Made by a program: the position numbers and the translations under genes | Part shown: one piece after another, positions 51,462 through 60,030 of the stretch | How the letters are laid out: every line of letters begins with the position of its first letter | Numbering within the stretch: the stretch's first letter is position 1 | Source of the DNA: Azospirillum sp051124815 | Lineage (GTDB): Bacteria > Pseudomonadota > Alphaproteobacteria > Azospirillales > Azospirillaceae | Length of the DNA stretch: 64,000 nt | NCBI RefSeq assembly: GCF_051124815.1 | Contig: NZ_CP118491.1 | Location: 62,001 to 126,000 of the forward strand | Direction: 5' to 3' | The notes under the pieces: model-generated | Told to the model about the DNA's origin: nothing | What the model saw: only the letters and a program-made list of their open reading frames with translations | Database searches by the model: none

Positions 51462-52426
51462 CCGCCCGCACCTCCATTCTTCGGATCGGCGATGCCTTCC
51501 ACCATGTCGGCGATCGTGCCGAGCTGCCGGGCGTCGTCGGGGCGGTGCAGGACCACCACCGGCACCCGCCGGGCCACCATCGCCATCCGGGCCAGACCCG
51601 CCTTCCCCGAATCCAGCCGCTTCGCCACGCCGGGCCAGATGACCATGTGATGCAGCAGGGGCAGGCTCTCCGGCCAGCCGACCGGCTCGATCCAGGGGGC
51701 CCGGCAGTCGGTGTCCGGCCGAAGCACGACGATGGCGGCAAGGGGCATCGCACGGCCGCGGAACTGTCCCGGCAGGGGCAGGTGGTACTTGTCGAGCCCG
51801 GCGCTGACCCGATGCTCCGCCGCGATGGGGACGCCCAGCATCGCCGCCGACGCCCCCCAGAGCTTGATCGTCGGATAGCCGGCGGCGACGGTCATGCCGT
51901 CCGGATCGATCACGGCCTGATCGTCGGTCACCAGGCCGTGCCCACGGCGCAGCAGAACCGCCGCCGTCGTCGACTTGCCGGCGAGGCTGTGCCCGGCGAG
52001 CGCCACCGCGGCGCCCCCGATCTCCACCACACAGGCATGAAGGGGCGCGCATCCGCGGTGATGGGACAGGACGGACAGGGCCGGACCGCACAGCCAGGTG
52101 TGAAGCTCCGCCGCCGACATGTCGGGACGGACGTCGACGACGATCTCCCGCCCGCCGGGGACCATGATCCATCCCTTGCCGCCGGTCTCGACCCATCCCG
52201 TTCCGTCCGGGCCGAGCCTGATCGCCCGCGCCATCGGGACGGCGTCCCCGGGCGGCGGCGGCACCGGAGCGACCCTGATCCGGATGTCGGCGGCTCCGTC
52301 CGCCAGAGGGCCGGTCACTGGGCCGGGCGCCAGAAAGGGCAGGGGGAGATCGGACGCCACCGCCCAGCCGTTCAGGCGGTAATGGTGGAAACCCGTGTCC
52401 GGCTCCTGGTCCAACGGTGCCCTCAT
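51458..52426 (-). CDS. HPr-kinase-like protein, probable lasso-peptide kinase
   Basis: A 322-residue protein of which the C-terminal half is an HprK-type kinase domain: P-loop G-H-S-L-A-G-K-S-T at 145-153 and acidic L-V-T-D-D-Q-A-V-I at 165-173. The strand A-P-L-H-A-C-V-V-E-I before the P-loop is also typical. Kinases of this group sit between B2 and C genes in many proteobacterial lasso clusters and phosphorylate the peptide's C-terminal residue, usually Ser. The precursor here ends G-S-G-G, with Ser49 the only core Ser; this fits phosphorylation only loosely. The gene overlaps both neighbours by 4 bp. Confidence 0.8.
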   Translation of the reverse strand: MRAPLDQEPDTGFHHYRLNGWAVASDLPLPFLAPGPVTGPLADGAADIRIRVAPVPPPPGDAVPMARAIRLGPDGTGWVETGGKGWIMVPGGREIVVDVRPDMSAAELHTWLCGPALSVLSHHRGCAPLHACVVEIGGAAVALAGHSLAGKSTTAAVLLRRGHGLVTDDQAVIDPDGMTVAAGYPTIKLWGASAAMLGVPIAAEHRVSAGLDKYHLPLPGQFRGRAMPLAAIVVLRPDTDCRAPWIEPVGWPESLPLLHHMVIWPGVAKRLDSGKAGLARMAMVARRVPVVVLHRPDDARQLGTIADMVEGIADPKNGGAGG

Positions 52427-52854
52427 CGCACCGTCCGCCGGCCGGCCGCGGCCAGATCGGCCAGGGGGGCGTAGGTCTCCACCTCCTCCCCTCCCATCAG
52501 GATGGTGCCGCCCAGGATCAGCCAGGCATGCGCCTCAAGCGCCCCGTCGGTCTTGCGGATGCCGAACCGGATGATCCCGCCGTCGATCCGCCGCCGGGCC
52601 AGCAGCAGCCGGGCAGCCACGGCGCGGACGAGGCAGGTGCTTTGCCAGGGCAGGCGCCCGGCGACGCGGTCGACGCGGCGGGCGACCGCCTGTGCCCGGG
52701 CCAGGACCGGGCCGGGAAGGGGAGCGCCGTTGCCCGTCGGGCCGGTGACGACCCCGAACAGGCGGCGCATGTGGCGCAGCGGGACAAGGAAGACCAGCGT
52801 CCAGGCCAGCGCCAGGGCCAGTGCCGCCTCGACCCGCAGCGTGGCGCCCTTCAC
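52423..52854 (-). CDS. lasso-peptide biosynthesis B2 protein (transglutaminase-fold leader peptidase)
   Basis: A 143-residue protein starting at a GTG adjacent to the B1 stop (TAA-GTG). It carries the B2 active-site Cys in Q-S-T-C-L-V-R-A-V-A (Cys74) and the His in L-E-A-H-A-W-L (His109), spaced as in McjB-type peptidases that cut off the leader. The usual V-E-V-D-G after H-A-W is L-I-L-G-G here, so the third catalytic residue may be missing or shifted. The N-terminal hydrophobic stretch (A-L-A-L-A-L-A-W-T-L-V-F-L-V) is common to B2 proteins. It is in one operon with B1, the kinase and the cyclase. Confidence 0.87.
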   Translation of the reverse strand: MKGATLRVEAALALALAWTLVFLVPLRHMRRLFGVVTGPTGNGAPLPGPVLARAQAVARRVDRVAGRLPWQSTCLVRAVAARLLLARRRIDGGIIRFGIRKTDGALEAHAWLILGGTILMGGEEVETYAPLADLAAAGRRTVR

Positions 52855-53130
52855 TTATTCCACCGTGATCAGGTTCTTGGCAGCCAGATCCGTCATCAGC
52901 GCCAGGACATCCCGCTCGATCACCGGCAAGGGAGCGTCATACTCGCCTTCCAGGATGCCGCAGAGGGCCGCTACCTGCACCGGTTCGGCCAGAGACTGCC
53001 ATATCCGGGCCCCGATGGGATCGAGGACGAAATATTGCCCGCTCTCCACATCCATGATCACCGCTTCCCCGTCGACCTCCGTCGACAGCAGATCGGAACG
53101 GGCGTGGATACGGGAGGATAAGGTCGGCAT
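52855..53130 (-). CDS. lasso-peptide B1 protein (PqqD-like, RiPP recognition element)
   Basis: A 91-residue PqqD fold: L-L-S-T-E-V-D-G-E-A-V-I-M-D-V at 14-28, G-Q-Y-F-V-L-D-P-I-G-A-R-I-W near 31-44, then the helical end V-L-A-L-M-T-D-L-A-A-K-N-L-I. It binds the precursor leader and presents it to B2 and the cyclase. It is the first gene of the minus-strand operon. The 170-bp leader upstream holds a 13-bp direct repeat (53215-53240) and a 14-bp one (53274-53298), but no second precursor gene could be seen there on either strand. Confidence 0.9.
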   Translation of the reverse strand: MPTLSSRIHARSDLLSTEVDGEAVIMDVESGQYFVLDPIGARIWQSLAEPVQVAALCGILEGEYDAPLPVIERDVLALMTDLAAKNLITVE

Positions 53131-53300
53131 GGGGAGTAATCTCTGGCAAGTTGTTCAACCATACCTAATCGAGGTGCGTCCCTTTTGTCCATGCGATGTG
53201 AAGGGCCGGCACGGGGAAGACCGGGAAGGAAGACCGGGAGGGGGGCCAAGGCGGTCGCGTGTCCGATCGTCCTCATGCCCCCAGCATCATGCCCCCATCG

Positions 53301-54533
53301 TCATTCACCGCCTTGCGGGCCGGGCGGGGGATCGCCCGTGACGGCGGACCACAGCGCCGTTCCGACCGACGGGATGGAAAAGCGGTGCTCCACGAAATCG
53401 CGGGCGGTGCGGCCCATGGCGGCGCGCGCTTCGGCCGGCAGCGACCGGGCACGGTCCAGGACGGCGGCGGCGGCGGCCGGGTCGGGGTCGAAGACCAGAC
53501 CGGTGCCGTCCGCCTCCACCCCGTCCCAGGCCATGCCGCGGGTGACCAGGACGGGGCGGGCCAGGGCCATCGCCTCCACCACCACATTGCCGAAATTCTC
53601 CCGCAGCCCGCCGGACCCCAGCCCGGACGGCAGGACGGCGAAGTCGCAGCGGGCAAGCATCGCCGCCACCCCGTCGGCCGGCAGATAGCCCAGGCATTCC
53701 ACCGCTCCCCCGACCCCGGCGGCCAGGGCGGCGACCCGGGTGGCATAGTCGCCGTCGCCCGTTCCGGCTATCAGCAGCCGGTCGTCCGGCCCGCGGCTCG
53801 CCAGCCAGACCTCCAGGAAGGGCAGGATGCCCTTTTCCGGCGACAGGCGTCCGACATAGCCGATGACCAGCCCGCCGTCCGGCCGGCGCGGCGGCCGGGG
53901 CAGCCAGACCCTGCTGTCGACCGCATTGGGGACGATGGCGACGGGAACCGCCGGAAGCAGGGCGCGCACGCCCTCGGCCTCGATCGCGCTGGTGGCGTGG
54001 ACGGCGCGGGCGCGGCGCAGGGTCGGCAGGGTGATCAGCCGGTAGAACAGCCATTTCAGCGGCTTGCGGGCGCGGATGTAGGCGACGTGACCCGCCATCA
54101 GGCTGCCATGGACCCCGACGGTGAAGGGCCGCCGCAGCAGCCGGCAGACGATCCCGGCAATACTGGTCGGCCAGGTGGCGACGCCGCTGACATAGACCAG
54201 ATCCGCCCGGCGGCAGGCCGTCCAGATCGCCGGCAGCGCCCCCAGCCCGAACCCCCAGCGCGGCCATCTGCGCGCCCGGTACAGGACCGGCGACACCCGG
54301 TCGGGCAGCCCCAGCTCATCCGGGCGCAGCGGCGCGCCCTCCGATGCGTCGCTGGCGCACAGGATCACCTCGTGCCCCGCCTCGCCCCAGGCCTGGGCCA
54401 CCCGCGCCGTGCATTCGGCGATGCCGCCATAGCCGCGCGCCGGGGCGATGTGGGTGACGACGATCGCGACCGTGGGAGACTGTCGGAAGGAGGAGGGCCG
54501 GGATGAGGGGGGGCGGGAAGTGCTGCCGGACAT
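53301..54533 (-). CDS. GT4 glycosyltransferase
   Basis: A 410-residue GT-B enzyme. Its N-terminal domain starts V-A-I-V-V-T-H-I-A-P-A-R-G-Y-G-G-I-A-E near 22 with a conserved Gly loop. Its C-terminal domain has I-G-Y-V-G-R-L-S-P-E-K-G-I, L-L-I-A-G-T-G-D-G-D-Y and S-G-G-L-R-E-N-F-G-N-V-V-V-E-A-M-A, the E-x7-E signature. It is third of three minus-strand GT4 genes separated by 10 and 135 bp. Its coding end lies 170 bp from the lasso B1 gene on the same strand, so read-through into the lasso operon is conceivable. Confidence 0.9.
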   Translation of the reverse strand: MSGSTSRPPSSRPSSFRQSPTVAIVVTHIAPARGYGGIAECTARVAQAWGEAGHEVILCASDASEGAPLRPDELGLPDRVSPVLYRARRWPRWGFGLGALPAIWTACRRADLVYVSGVATWPTSIAGIVCRLLRRPFTVGVHGSLMAGHVAYIRARKPLKWLFYRLITLPTLRRARAVHATSAIEAEGVRALLPAVPVAIVPNAVDSRVWLPRPPRRPDGGLVIGYVGRLSPEKGILPFLEVWLASRGPDDRLLIAGTGDGDYATRVAALAAGVGGAVECLGYLPADGVAAMLARCDFAVLPSGLGSGGLRENFGNVVVEAMALARPVLVTRGMAWDGVEADGTGLVFDPDPAAAAAVLDRARSLPAEARAAMGRTARDFVEHRFSIPSVGTALWSAVTGDPPPGPQGGE

Positions 54534-54543
54534 GCCGTTTTCC

Positions 54544-55728
54544 TCAGGACCGCGGGGGAAGGCCGAGGGCCTGGCGGATGCCGCGCAGGTCCGCCTCGAA
54601 ATCCCAGCCGGACACGATCTCCAGGCTTCGCCGCCCCATCGACGCGGCGAGGTCCGGATCGGCGCAGAGCGCGCCCAGGGCCTTGGCCATCGCCCCGATG
54701 TCGCCGACCGGCACGACGAACCCGTTCTCGCCGTGGCGGACGAGATCGGGGCCGCTTCCGACCTGATCGCTGACGATGACGGCCTTGCCGAGATTCATGG
54801 CTTCGTTGACCACCAGCCCCCAGGGTTCGCAGGAGGACGGCAGCACGAACACGTCGCACATGGCATAGCAGGCGATCAGCTCCTTCTGTCCCTGGAAGCC
54901 CAGGAAATGGACGCTGTCCATCCCCTCCGCCATGGCGCGCAGTTCCGGCATCAGTTCCCCGTCGCCGGCGAAGACGAGGTGGGGCGGCGGCCGGCCGGCA
55001 GGGGCGGGGGCCAGCTGCCGGAAGGCGGCCAGGAGATGGTCGGCATGCTTGCGGCGCTGCAGCTTCGAGGCATAGAGGACGACCGCGGCGCCGTCCGGGA
55101 TGCCGGTCGCGCGCCGCAGCCGCAGGCCCTCGTCCGGCGCGGCGTTGCGGAAGAAGGCGTTGTCCACGGCATAGGGGCAGGCGAACAGCTTTTCCTCGGC
55201 GACGCCCTGCTGCCGGTAATAGGCGGCGTTCAGGCTGCCGATCGTCAGCCAGCCGTCGGCCAGCCGGTCGATGGCGGCGAAGAAGACGCGCTTCAGCGCC
55301 CGGCGCACCGGCCCGCGGCGGCGGCTGATCGGCGTTGCCTCGTCCCGGAACAGGACGCGAATGCCGAGCCGGCGGGCGGTCAGGGCGGCCAGCCAATGGA
55401 CCGGCCGGCTGTAGCCGTGGATCGCCAGGCAGTCGAACCGCCCCTCCTTCAGCCGCCGCGCCAGTCCGCGGCTGAAGGGCCGCAGAAGGTCGAGTTGCCC
55501 GGTGCCGCCCCAGGCTTCCAGGAAGTCCGACCGGTAGCCGTCCAGCAGGGGAACGTCCCAGGCGATCCGGCGCCCGAACCCGGGATCGGCGAACTCGCGC
55601 ACCGTCAGGTCGCTGGCATAGAACACCGTCAGGTCGATGTCCGGATCGGTGGAGATCCGGCGGAACAGCGGCGCCGCGTACTGGACGGGGTGGGTGGTGA
55701 GGAAGGCAAGCCGGACCGGATCAGTCAT
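54544..55728 (-). CDS. GT4 glycosyltransferase
   Basis: A 394-residue GT-B enzyme. It begins V-R-L-A-F-L-T-T-H-P-V-Q-Y-A-A-P (a characteristic H-P-V-Q-Y opening) and ends with S-S-C-E-P-W-G-L-V-V-N-E-A-M-N-L-G-K-A, where E-x7-E binds the nucleotide sugar. Y-A-S-K-L-Q-R-R-K-H is the basic loop for the donor diphosphate. It lies 10 bp upstream of the next GT4 gene, so the two are cotranscribed. ATG at 55728. Confidence 0.9.
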   Translation of the reverse strand: MTDPVRLAFLTTHPVQYAAPLFRRISTDPDIDLTVFYASDLTVREFADPGFGRRIAWDVPLLDGYRSDFLEAWGGTGQLDLLRPFSRGLARRLKEGRFDCLAIHGYSRPVHWLAALTARRLGIRVLFRDEATPISRRRGPVRRALKRVFFAAIDRLADGWLTIGSLNAAYYRQQGVAEEKLFACPYAVDNAFFRNAAPDEGLRLRRATGIPDGAAVVLYASKLQRRKHADHLLAAFRQLAPAPAGRPPPHLVFAGDGELMPELRAMAEGMDSVHFLGFQGQKELIACYAMCDVFVLPSSCEPWGLVVNEAMNLGKAVIVSDQVGSGPDLVRHGENGFVVPVGDIGAMAKALGALCADPDLAASMGRRSLEIVSGWDFEADLRGIRQALGLPPRS

Positions 55729-55863
55729 ATCGCCTCATGGTGGCTTGTACCTGCGGTGGGGGCGGGCGACACCATGCCCAACCGCAGGCGCCGATACAAT
55801 TCCCCATCACATCCGAATCGCGAAGGCATCGCCTTCATGTCTCCTCCTGCCGGTTCCGGCACG

Positions 55864-56955
55864 TCAGGCGAGATGCGACAGGATGTCCCGCACCCGCCGG
55901 ACGAAGGCGTCCCGACCGAAGCTCGGCGCCAGCAGGCCGGGAACGCAGGGGCGCGGCGTGGCCAGGGCGCGCTGCAGCGCGCCGGCCAGATCGTCGGGAT
56001 CGCCGGGGTCGGCCAGCCCGCCGATGGCGCCGTCCAGCACCGCCTCGCGCGATCCGTCCACCCGCGAGGCGACCACCGGAACCCCGCAGCCCATCGCTTC
56101 GAGCAGCACGATGCCGAACCCCTCCTGCCGCCCGCACAGGGCGAAGGCGTCGGCGAGGCGGTAATGGTCGGCCTTCTCCTCCTCGGGCACGAAGCCGGTG
56201 AAGACCACGCGCTCCGCCAGGCCGAGCCGGCGGACCTCCGCCTCCAGATGCGGGCGGTCGGTGCCGTCGCCGCACAGGAGGTAGCGCAGTCCCGGTTCCC
56301 GTTCGGCCAGCCGCGGCAGCACCGCCAGAAGCTCGTAGAAGCCCTTGTCGCGGTCCATCGCGTCGAGCCGGGCCAGCCCCATCAGCACGCGGGCGCCGGC
56401 CACGCCGTAGCGCTCCTCCAGCGCCGCCGGGCGCGGCCCCGGCGTGAAGACGGACAGGTCGACCGTGTTGGGCAGCACCGTGCCGCGTCCGGCCGCGATG
56501 CCCGACCAGTCCCGGAAGCGGTCCAGCGTGTAGCGGCTGACCGCGATGGTCATGTCGACGGCGGAGAGGCCGGGAACCTTCACCGGCGTCCAGGCGTCGA
56601 CCCCGTGGATGACCAGCGCCAGCCGGGCCGGCCGGCCGGCCCGGGCCAGCTTGCCGGCCATCCGGCGGGCCAGCATGGCGACCGGCATCAGGTTGATGTG
56701 GCCGCAGATCACGACGTCGAAGCCACCCGCCGCCTCGCGCAGAGCGGCGCCCGCGAACCCGAGCTTTCCCGCCGGTGCCGCGCGCTGCACCGTGCGGGGG
56801 GGAAGCGGTCCCGGCGGGTGCGGCGCGCGGCGCGGCAGGATGACCAGTTCCCGGACCTCGGGCGAAGCGGACAGGGCGGCCGCCAGATCACGGTTGAAGC
56901 GTGATATGCCGCCATGTCCGCCGAACGCATCACTGACGAGAAACAGCAGTCGCAT
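55864..56955 (-). CDS. GT4 glycosyltransferase
   Basis: A 363-residue GT-B enzyme with N-terminal L-L-F-L-V-S-D-A-F-G-G-H-G-G-I-S-R-F and C-terminal G-L-A-R-L-D-A-M-D-R-D-K-G-F, Y-L-L-C-G-D-G-T-D-R and C-G-R-Q-E-G-F-G-I-V-L-L-E-A-M-G-C-G. It resembles mannosyl- or rhamnosyltransferases of exopolysaccharide clusters; the sugar is not predictable. It is the first gene of this minus-strand GT4 trio, followed after 135 bp (with weak hairpins at 55817-55834 and 55851-55864 and no clear terminator) by the next. Confidence 0.9.
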   Translation of the reverse strand: MRLLFLVSDAFGGHGGISRFNRDLAAALSASPEVRELVILPRRAPHPPGPLPPRTVQRAAPAGKLGFAGAALREAAGGFDVVICGHINLMPVAMLARRMAGKLARAGRPARLALVIHGVDAWTPVKVPGLSAVDMTIAVSRYTLDRFRDWSGIAAGRGTVLPNTVDLSVFTPGPRPAALEERYGVAGARVLMGLARLDAMDRDKGFYELLAVLPRLAEREPGLRYLLCGDGTDRPHLEAEVRRLGLAERVVFTGFVPEEEKADHYRLADAFALCGRQEGFGIVLLEAMGCGVPVVASRVDGSREAVLDGAIGGLADPGDPDDLAGALQRALATPRPCVPGLLAPSFGRDAFVRRVRDILSHLA

Positions 56956-57080
56956 GCGTCGGCAAGACTCCGGGCTTCTTCCATATGCGGCGGTCCCGTT
57001 CGACGCGAAGAGGCGTCACAGGCCGGCCGAAAGGCTTACACCATGTCGGCACGCATCGGTAGCGGCAATACCCGGGGCCA

Positions 57081-57107
57081 CAAGCGGCCGTGCGCCGCGG
57101 CCGCTTG
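57081..57107. repeat. 10-bp inverted repeat in divergent gap
   Basis: CAAGCGGCCG (57081-57090) and CGGCCGCTTG (57098-57107) form a perfect stem with a 7-base loop between a GT4 gene and a lipoprotein gene. No U-run follows in either direction, so it is either a protein-binding site or an RNA leader structure. Confidence 0.5.
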
Positions 57108-57210
57108 CGGGACGGCGGCCTGACGGGCGATGACCGCGAAGGATGCGAGGGCTGCTGCACAAACGGCACCGCTTGCGCTATAAACGGGAGCAACAATCCT
57201 CGGAACAGAG

Positions 57211-57714
57211 ATGAGCCCTCCGATGCGTGCCCAGTCCCGCCCCACCCGTATCGCCGCCGTCGCGGTGCTCGCGCTGTCCACCATGCTGGCCGGCTGCCAG
57301 ACCGGGTCGATGGGCAACAAGGAAGGGTTCGGCACCGTCGGCGGCGCCATCGCCGGCGGCCTGATCGGCTCGCGCTTCGGCGGCGGCTCGGGCAAGCTGG
57401 TGGCGGTGGGCATCGGCACGCTCTTGGGCGCCTTCGCCGGGCGGGAACTCGGCGCCTCGCTCGACCGTGCCGACCAGGCCTATGCCGACCGCGCCGCCCA
57501 TCAGGCCTACAGCGCCCCCATCGGCCAGCGGATCACCTGGAACAACCCGCAGTCCGGCAACCAGGGCGTCATCGTGCCGGTCAAGGACGGCTATGACGGC
57601 TCCGGCGCCTATTGCCGCGAGTTCCAGCAGACCATCGTCGTCGGCGGCCGCACCGAACAGGCCTTCGGCACCGCCTGCCGCCAGCCCGACGGGGCGTGGA
57701 AGATCGTGGGGTGA
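57211..57714 (+). CDS. 17-kDa-antigen-like outer-membrane lipoprotein (glycine zipper)
   Basis: A 167-residue protein. The lipoprotein signal ends S-T-M-L-A-G-C at residues 23-29 (lipid-bearing Cys29). A glycine-zipper region follows: G-F-G-T-V-G-G-A-I-A-G-G-L-I-G-S and G-I-G-T-L-L-G-A-F-A-G-R, then a C-terminal domain with Y-C-R-E-F-Q-Q-T and A-C-R-Q-P-D-G-A-W-K. This is the Rickettsia 17-kDa antigen/RT0821 family, an envelope lipoprotein of unknown exact role common in alphaproteobacteria. TATAAA at 57179-57184 could be its -10. It is a stand-alone gene unrelated to the glycan genes. Confidence 0.88.
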   Translation: MSPPMRAQSRPTRIAAVAVLALSTMLAGCQTGSMGNKEGFGTVGGAIAGGLIGSRFGGGSGKLVAVGIGTLLGAFAGRELGASLDRADQAYADRAAHQAYSAPIGQRITWNNPQSGNQGVIVPVKDGYDGSGAYCREFQQTIVVGGRTEQAFGTACRQPDGAWKIVG

Positions 57715-57868
57715 GCCGCAACGTTGCAACTGGAATCCGAAAGAAAATGAAAGGATGATGGAAATCTCTATTCCCAGATGTGATCTTCCTCTACTTTGAT
57801 GTGGTTGCGCATATTGTGTCTATGCGGATCTTCAGCTGGTTGGGTCAAGGTTTTCCGGGAGTGTGTTG

Positions 57869-58822
57869 ATGATTCGAGACGTTATTGTTTCAATTGGTCG
57901 TGTTGGCACTCTGGCTGTTCTCCGCTTTTTACAATCCTCTCCGGAAATCACTCCAACGTCCTGGTTCGATCTTCCTACCGTTCGCCGGCACTGGGCTGCG
58001 TTGGACCATGCATCGCGCCGCTTCTTGATCATGGTGCATCATTCGTCAGAGGTCTCGATACTGAATTCCGCCTCTTCCCAGGTGAAGGTGACCTGGAACA
58101 CCCGCTGTCCCTTTGCATCAGCGCGGAGTTCAGTGAACTGGCGGATTTTTCAGGACATTATCCTTCACGATGGCCAGCCGTCCAAGCATTGGACGGAGAT
58201 GGTCAACGAGGACGATCTGTGCGGATTCTATCCAAATATCGTCGAAACCTTGCATGACCATGACCTATTGATCATTGACGTCAGCGAGCTTTCCGCGACC
58301 ACACCGCTCGGGTATGAAAAAATTGCAAGGCATCATGGCATCTCCATGAGCCAGATGGAGGTGCCGTATGGCATACAGAGTGGTGATTTTGAAACTTTTC
58401 TTTTCAGCTATAGATTTGTTTTGAACGGCATCAGCTATATGATCATGCCGGCCAAGGGGATCACATGGCTTCGTAAAGATATGCATGTTGGATCCATCGA
58501 TGGGAGCGAAGTCTTCCCGGAATATTATAAGCCTGGTCGAGTATTGTCAGTTTATGCGGAGATGGACCGCCCTGACAGTGAATGGAAGAAAGAGTTCTCT
58601 TGGGACAACTTCATGAAAAAGAAGCGGGAAATTTCTGAACCCGCATATGCATGCTTTGGAAGATACAAGAAAGTCTTTTCAGAATATGAGCTGAAGCAGG
58701 ACAACCCTCAATTGGAGGGAATGGTAAATCATGCGTTTGGATATCGGATCGGTCACTTTGTCAATCAGGTGCCCGTGTTCCAAAAGCACTGGAACACGGG
58801 TAAGATCTCTGCGCATCCTTGA
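57869..58822 (+). CDS. protein of unknown function, possible sulfotransferase-like P-loop
   Basis: A 317-residue soluble protein of visibly lower GC than everything to its left. The N-terminal I-V-S-I-G-R-V-G-T-L-A-V-L-R-F-L resembles the 5'-phosphosulfate loop of sulfotransferases (S-x-R-S-G-T-T), but it lacks a Ser/Thr pair after Gly, so this is weak. No other known motif is visible. The start at 57869 is supported by GGGAG 7 bases upstream. It is convergent with the methyltransferase gene 18 bp away. It is probably a laterally acquired sugar-modification gene; function unassigned. Confidence 0.6.
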   Translation: MIRDVIVSIGRVGTLAVLRFLQSSPEITPTSWFDLPTVRRHWAALDHASRRFLIMVHHSSEVSILNSASSQVKVTWNTRCPFASARSSVNWRIFQDIILHDGQPSKHWTEMVNEDDLCGFYPNIVETLHDHDLLIIDVSELSATTPLGYEKIARHHGISMSQMEVPYGIQSGDFETFLFSYRFVLNGISYMIMPAKGITWLRKDMHVGSIDGSEVFPEYYKPGRVLSVYAEMDRPDSEWKKEFSWDNFMKKKREISEPAYACFGRYKKVFSEYELKQDNPQLEGMVNHAFGYRIGHFVNQVPVFQKHWNTGKISAHP

Positions 58823-58840
58823 TGGATGCTGGAGCATTTT

Positions 58841-59743
58841 TCAGGATTTCTTATGCCCTTTGATATGCCAGCCACAGTTATGAGGCTCATGCAGATTGAG
58901 AACGGTTATATCCTCGAATCCTTGCTGCTCGAACCAACCAACAGCTACATCTTTGGGAATGACCCAATTGTAAAACGTATTCAGCATGTCCAGAAGATTG
59001 ATCGCATTTTCTGGCCTATTTGAAATCTCATAAGCAAAGGCAAGCTTCTGTTCATTGGTTCTTGCTTGCTGATGGAAGCGGCGTCGACTGTTTAGCACAA
59101 AATCGGAGGCATGATAGGTGGGCGCATACACCATGATGTAAAGATCTCCACCCGGCTTCACTGTCGCTGCCACGTTGCGGAATGCCAGATATGGGTCGTG
59201 CGTACACATCAGCACCCCCCAGCAGAGGGTGAAATCGGCATAGCCGTGAAGATCGGCGCGCTTCTCCAGAATGTCGAACAGATTCAACTCTTCGACATCA
59301 TCATTGATTCGGCGAGTGGAGGCCAAGCCGTGGCGCGACACGTCCGTTGATTTGACGTGCGCACCCAAAGTCTTCAGGGTCTTTGTCCAGCGTCCAGCCC
59401 CGCAGCCGATATCCAGGCAACGCTTTCCTTGAAAGAAGTCGATCGGGAATTTTGGATCCAGATACAATTTTCCGCCGATATCGCGGTTTTGTTCGGCTTC
59501 GTCGATATTCTGCGAAGCAACGATATAATCTCTTACCCCGGTTAGTTCAAAGATCCGATCGTTAATAAAGTTATCGGAAATCTCTACGCCCGTATGATCG
59601 CGGAACCCAATCGCACGTTCAAGAAACAAACGCCACTGTTCGTCGAATTGGACATCGTAGGCGATCGGAACATAATGCCCACTATATTCATCTGACCAGA
59701 CGACCCGATTGTCGTCGAAATGCGGGTTCCGAGGTGTGGCCAT
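58841..59743 (-). CDS. class I SAM-dependent methyltransferase
   Basis: A 300-residue protein with R-C-L-D-I-G-C-G-A-G-R-W-T near 108-120, T-D-V-S-R-H-G-L, and F-T-L-C-W-G-V-L-M-C-T-H-D-P then V-K-P-G-G-D-L-Y-I-M-V-Y. The long N-terminal part (about 100 residues) resembles those of methyltransferases acting on bulky sugars. Its GC is clearly below the window average. It is probably part of the imported patchwork with the gene to its left and the sulfotransferase to its right. Confidence 0.82.
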   Translation of the reverse strand: MATPRNPHFDDNRVVWSDEYSGHYVPIAYDVQFDEQWRLFLERAIGFRDHTGVEISDNFINDRIFELTGVRDYIVASQNIDEAEQNRDIGGKLYLDPKFPIDFFQGKRCLDIGCGAGRWTKTLKTLGAHVKSTDVSRHGLASTRRINDDVEELNLFDILEKRADLHGYADFTLCWGVLMCTHDPYLAFRNVAATVKPGGDLYIMVYAPTYHASDFVLNSRRRFHQQARTNEQKLAFAYEISNRPENAINLLDMLNTFYNWVIPKDVAVGWFEQQGFEDITVLNLHEPHNCGWHIKGHKKS

Positions 59744-59815
59744 TTTTGGGCTTCCATAGAGATCGTCTCATAGCGACGGGGGCGTCGCCTGCAGCAAGTT
59801 TACGATGGGTGCCGA

Positions 59816-60030
59816 CTAAGGTGCAAACCAAGTGTTGGTGCTGGTCGTGGTCCGCACCGCCTTGCGCTGCGCCGCTCCCGTCAGGTCCATCTGGTGCATC
59901 AGCCCACTTACAGCACGCCATGTTGATGCCTTCCCACTGCAAGTGCCACCAGACCTTCCACGCATTCCATGGAACTGAAAGCTTGCATCCCGGACCCGTC
60001 GAATAGCCCCGCTCAACTCTGCATCGCTTC
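59816..60030 (-). pseudogene. IS3-family transposase OrfB remnant, frameshifted
   Basis: In one minus-strand frame D-A-E-L-S-G-A-I-R-R-V-R-D-A-S-F matches the start of IS3-type OrfB. A second frame continues with K-V-W-W-H-L-Q-W-E-G-I-N-M-A-C-C, and the first resumes with S-G-L-M-H-Q-M-D-L-T-G-A then A-V-R-T-T-T-S. At least two frame changes and the missing catalytic domain make it a fossil. The 59744-60338 gap otherwise holds only a short unmatched frame near 60090-60220. Confidence 0.6.

Noticed and set aside
51462..52196. Possible 245-residue N-terminal extension of the lasso cyclase
   Set aside because: It reads through the kinase gene in the wrong frame; M-S-A-I-A-G-L-W at 51461 is the natural amidotransferase N-terminus.
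53058..53276. Short frame upstream of B1 as an alternative lasso precursor
   Set aside because: It overlaps B1 coding, lacks the leader Pro/Leu pattern and a suitable acid spacing, and has no ribosome site.
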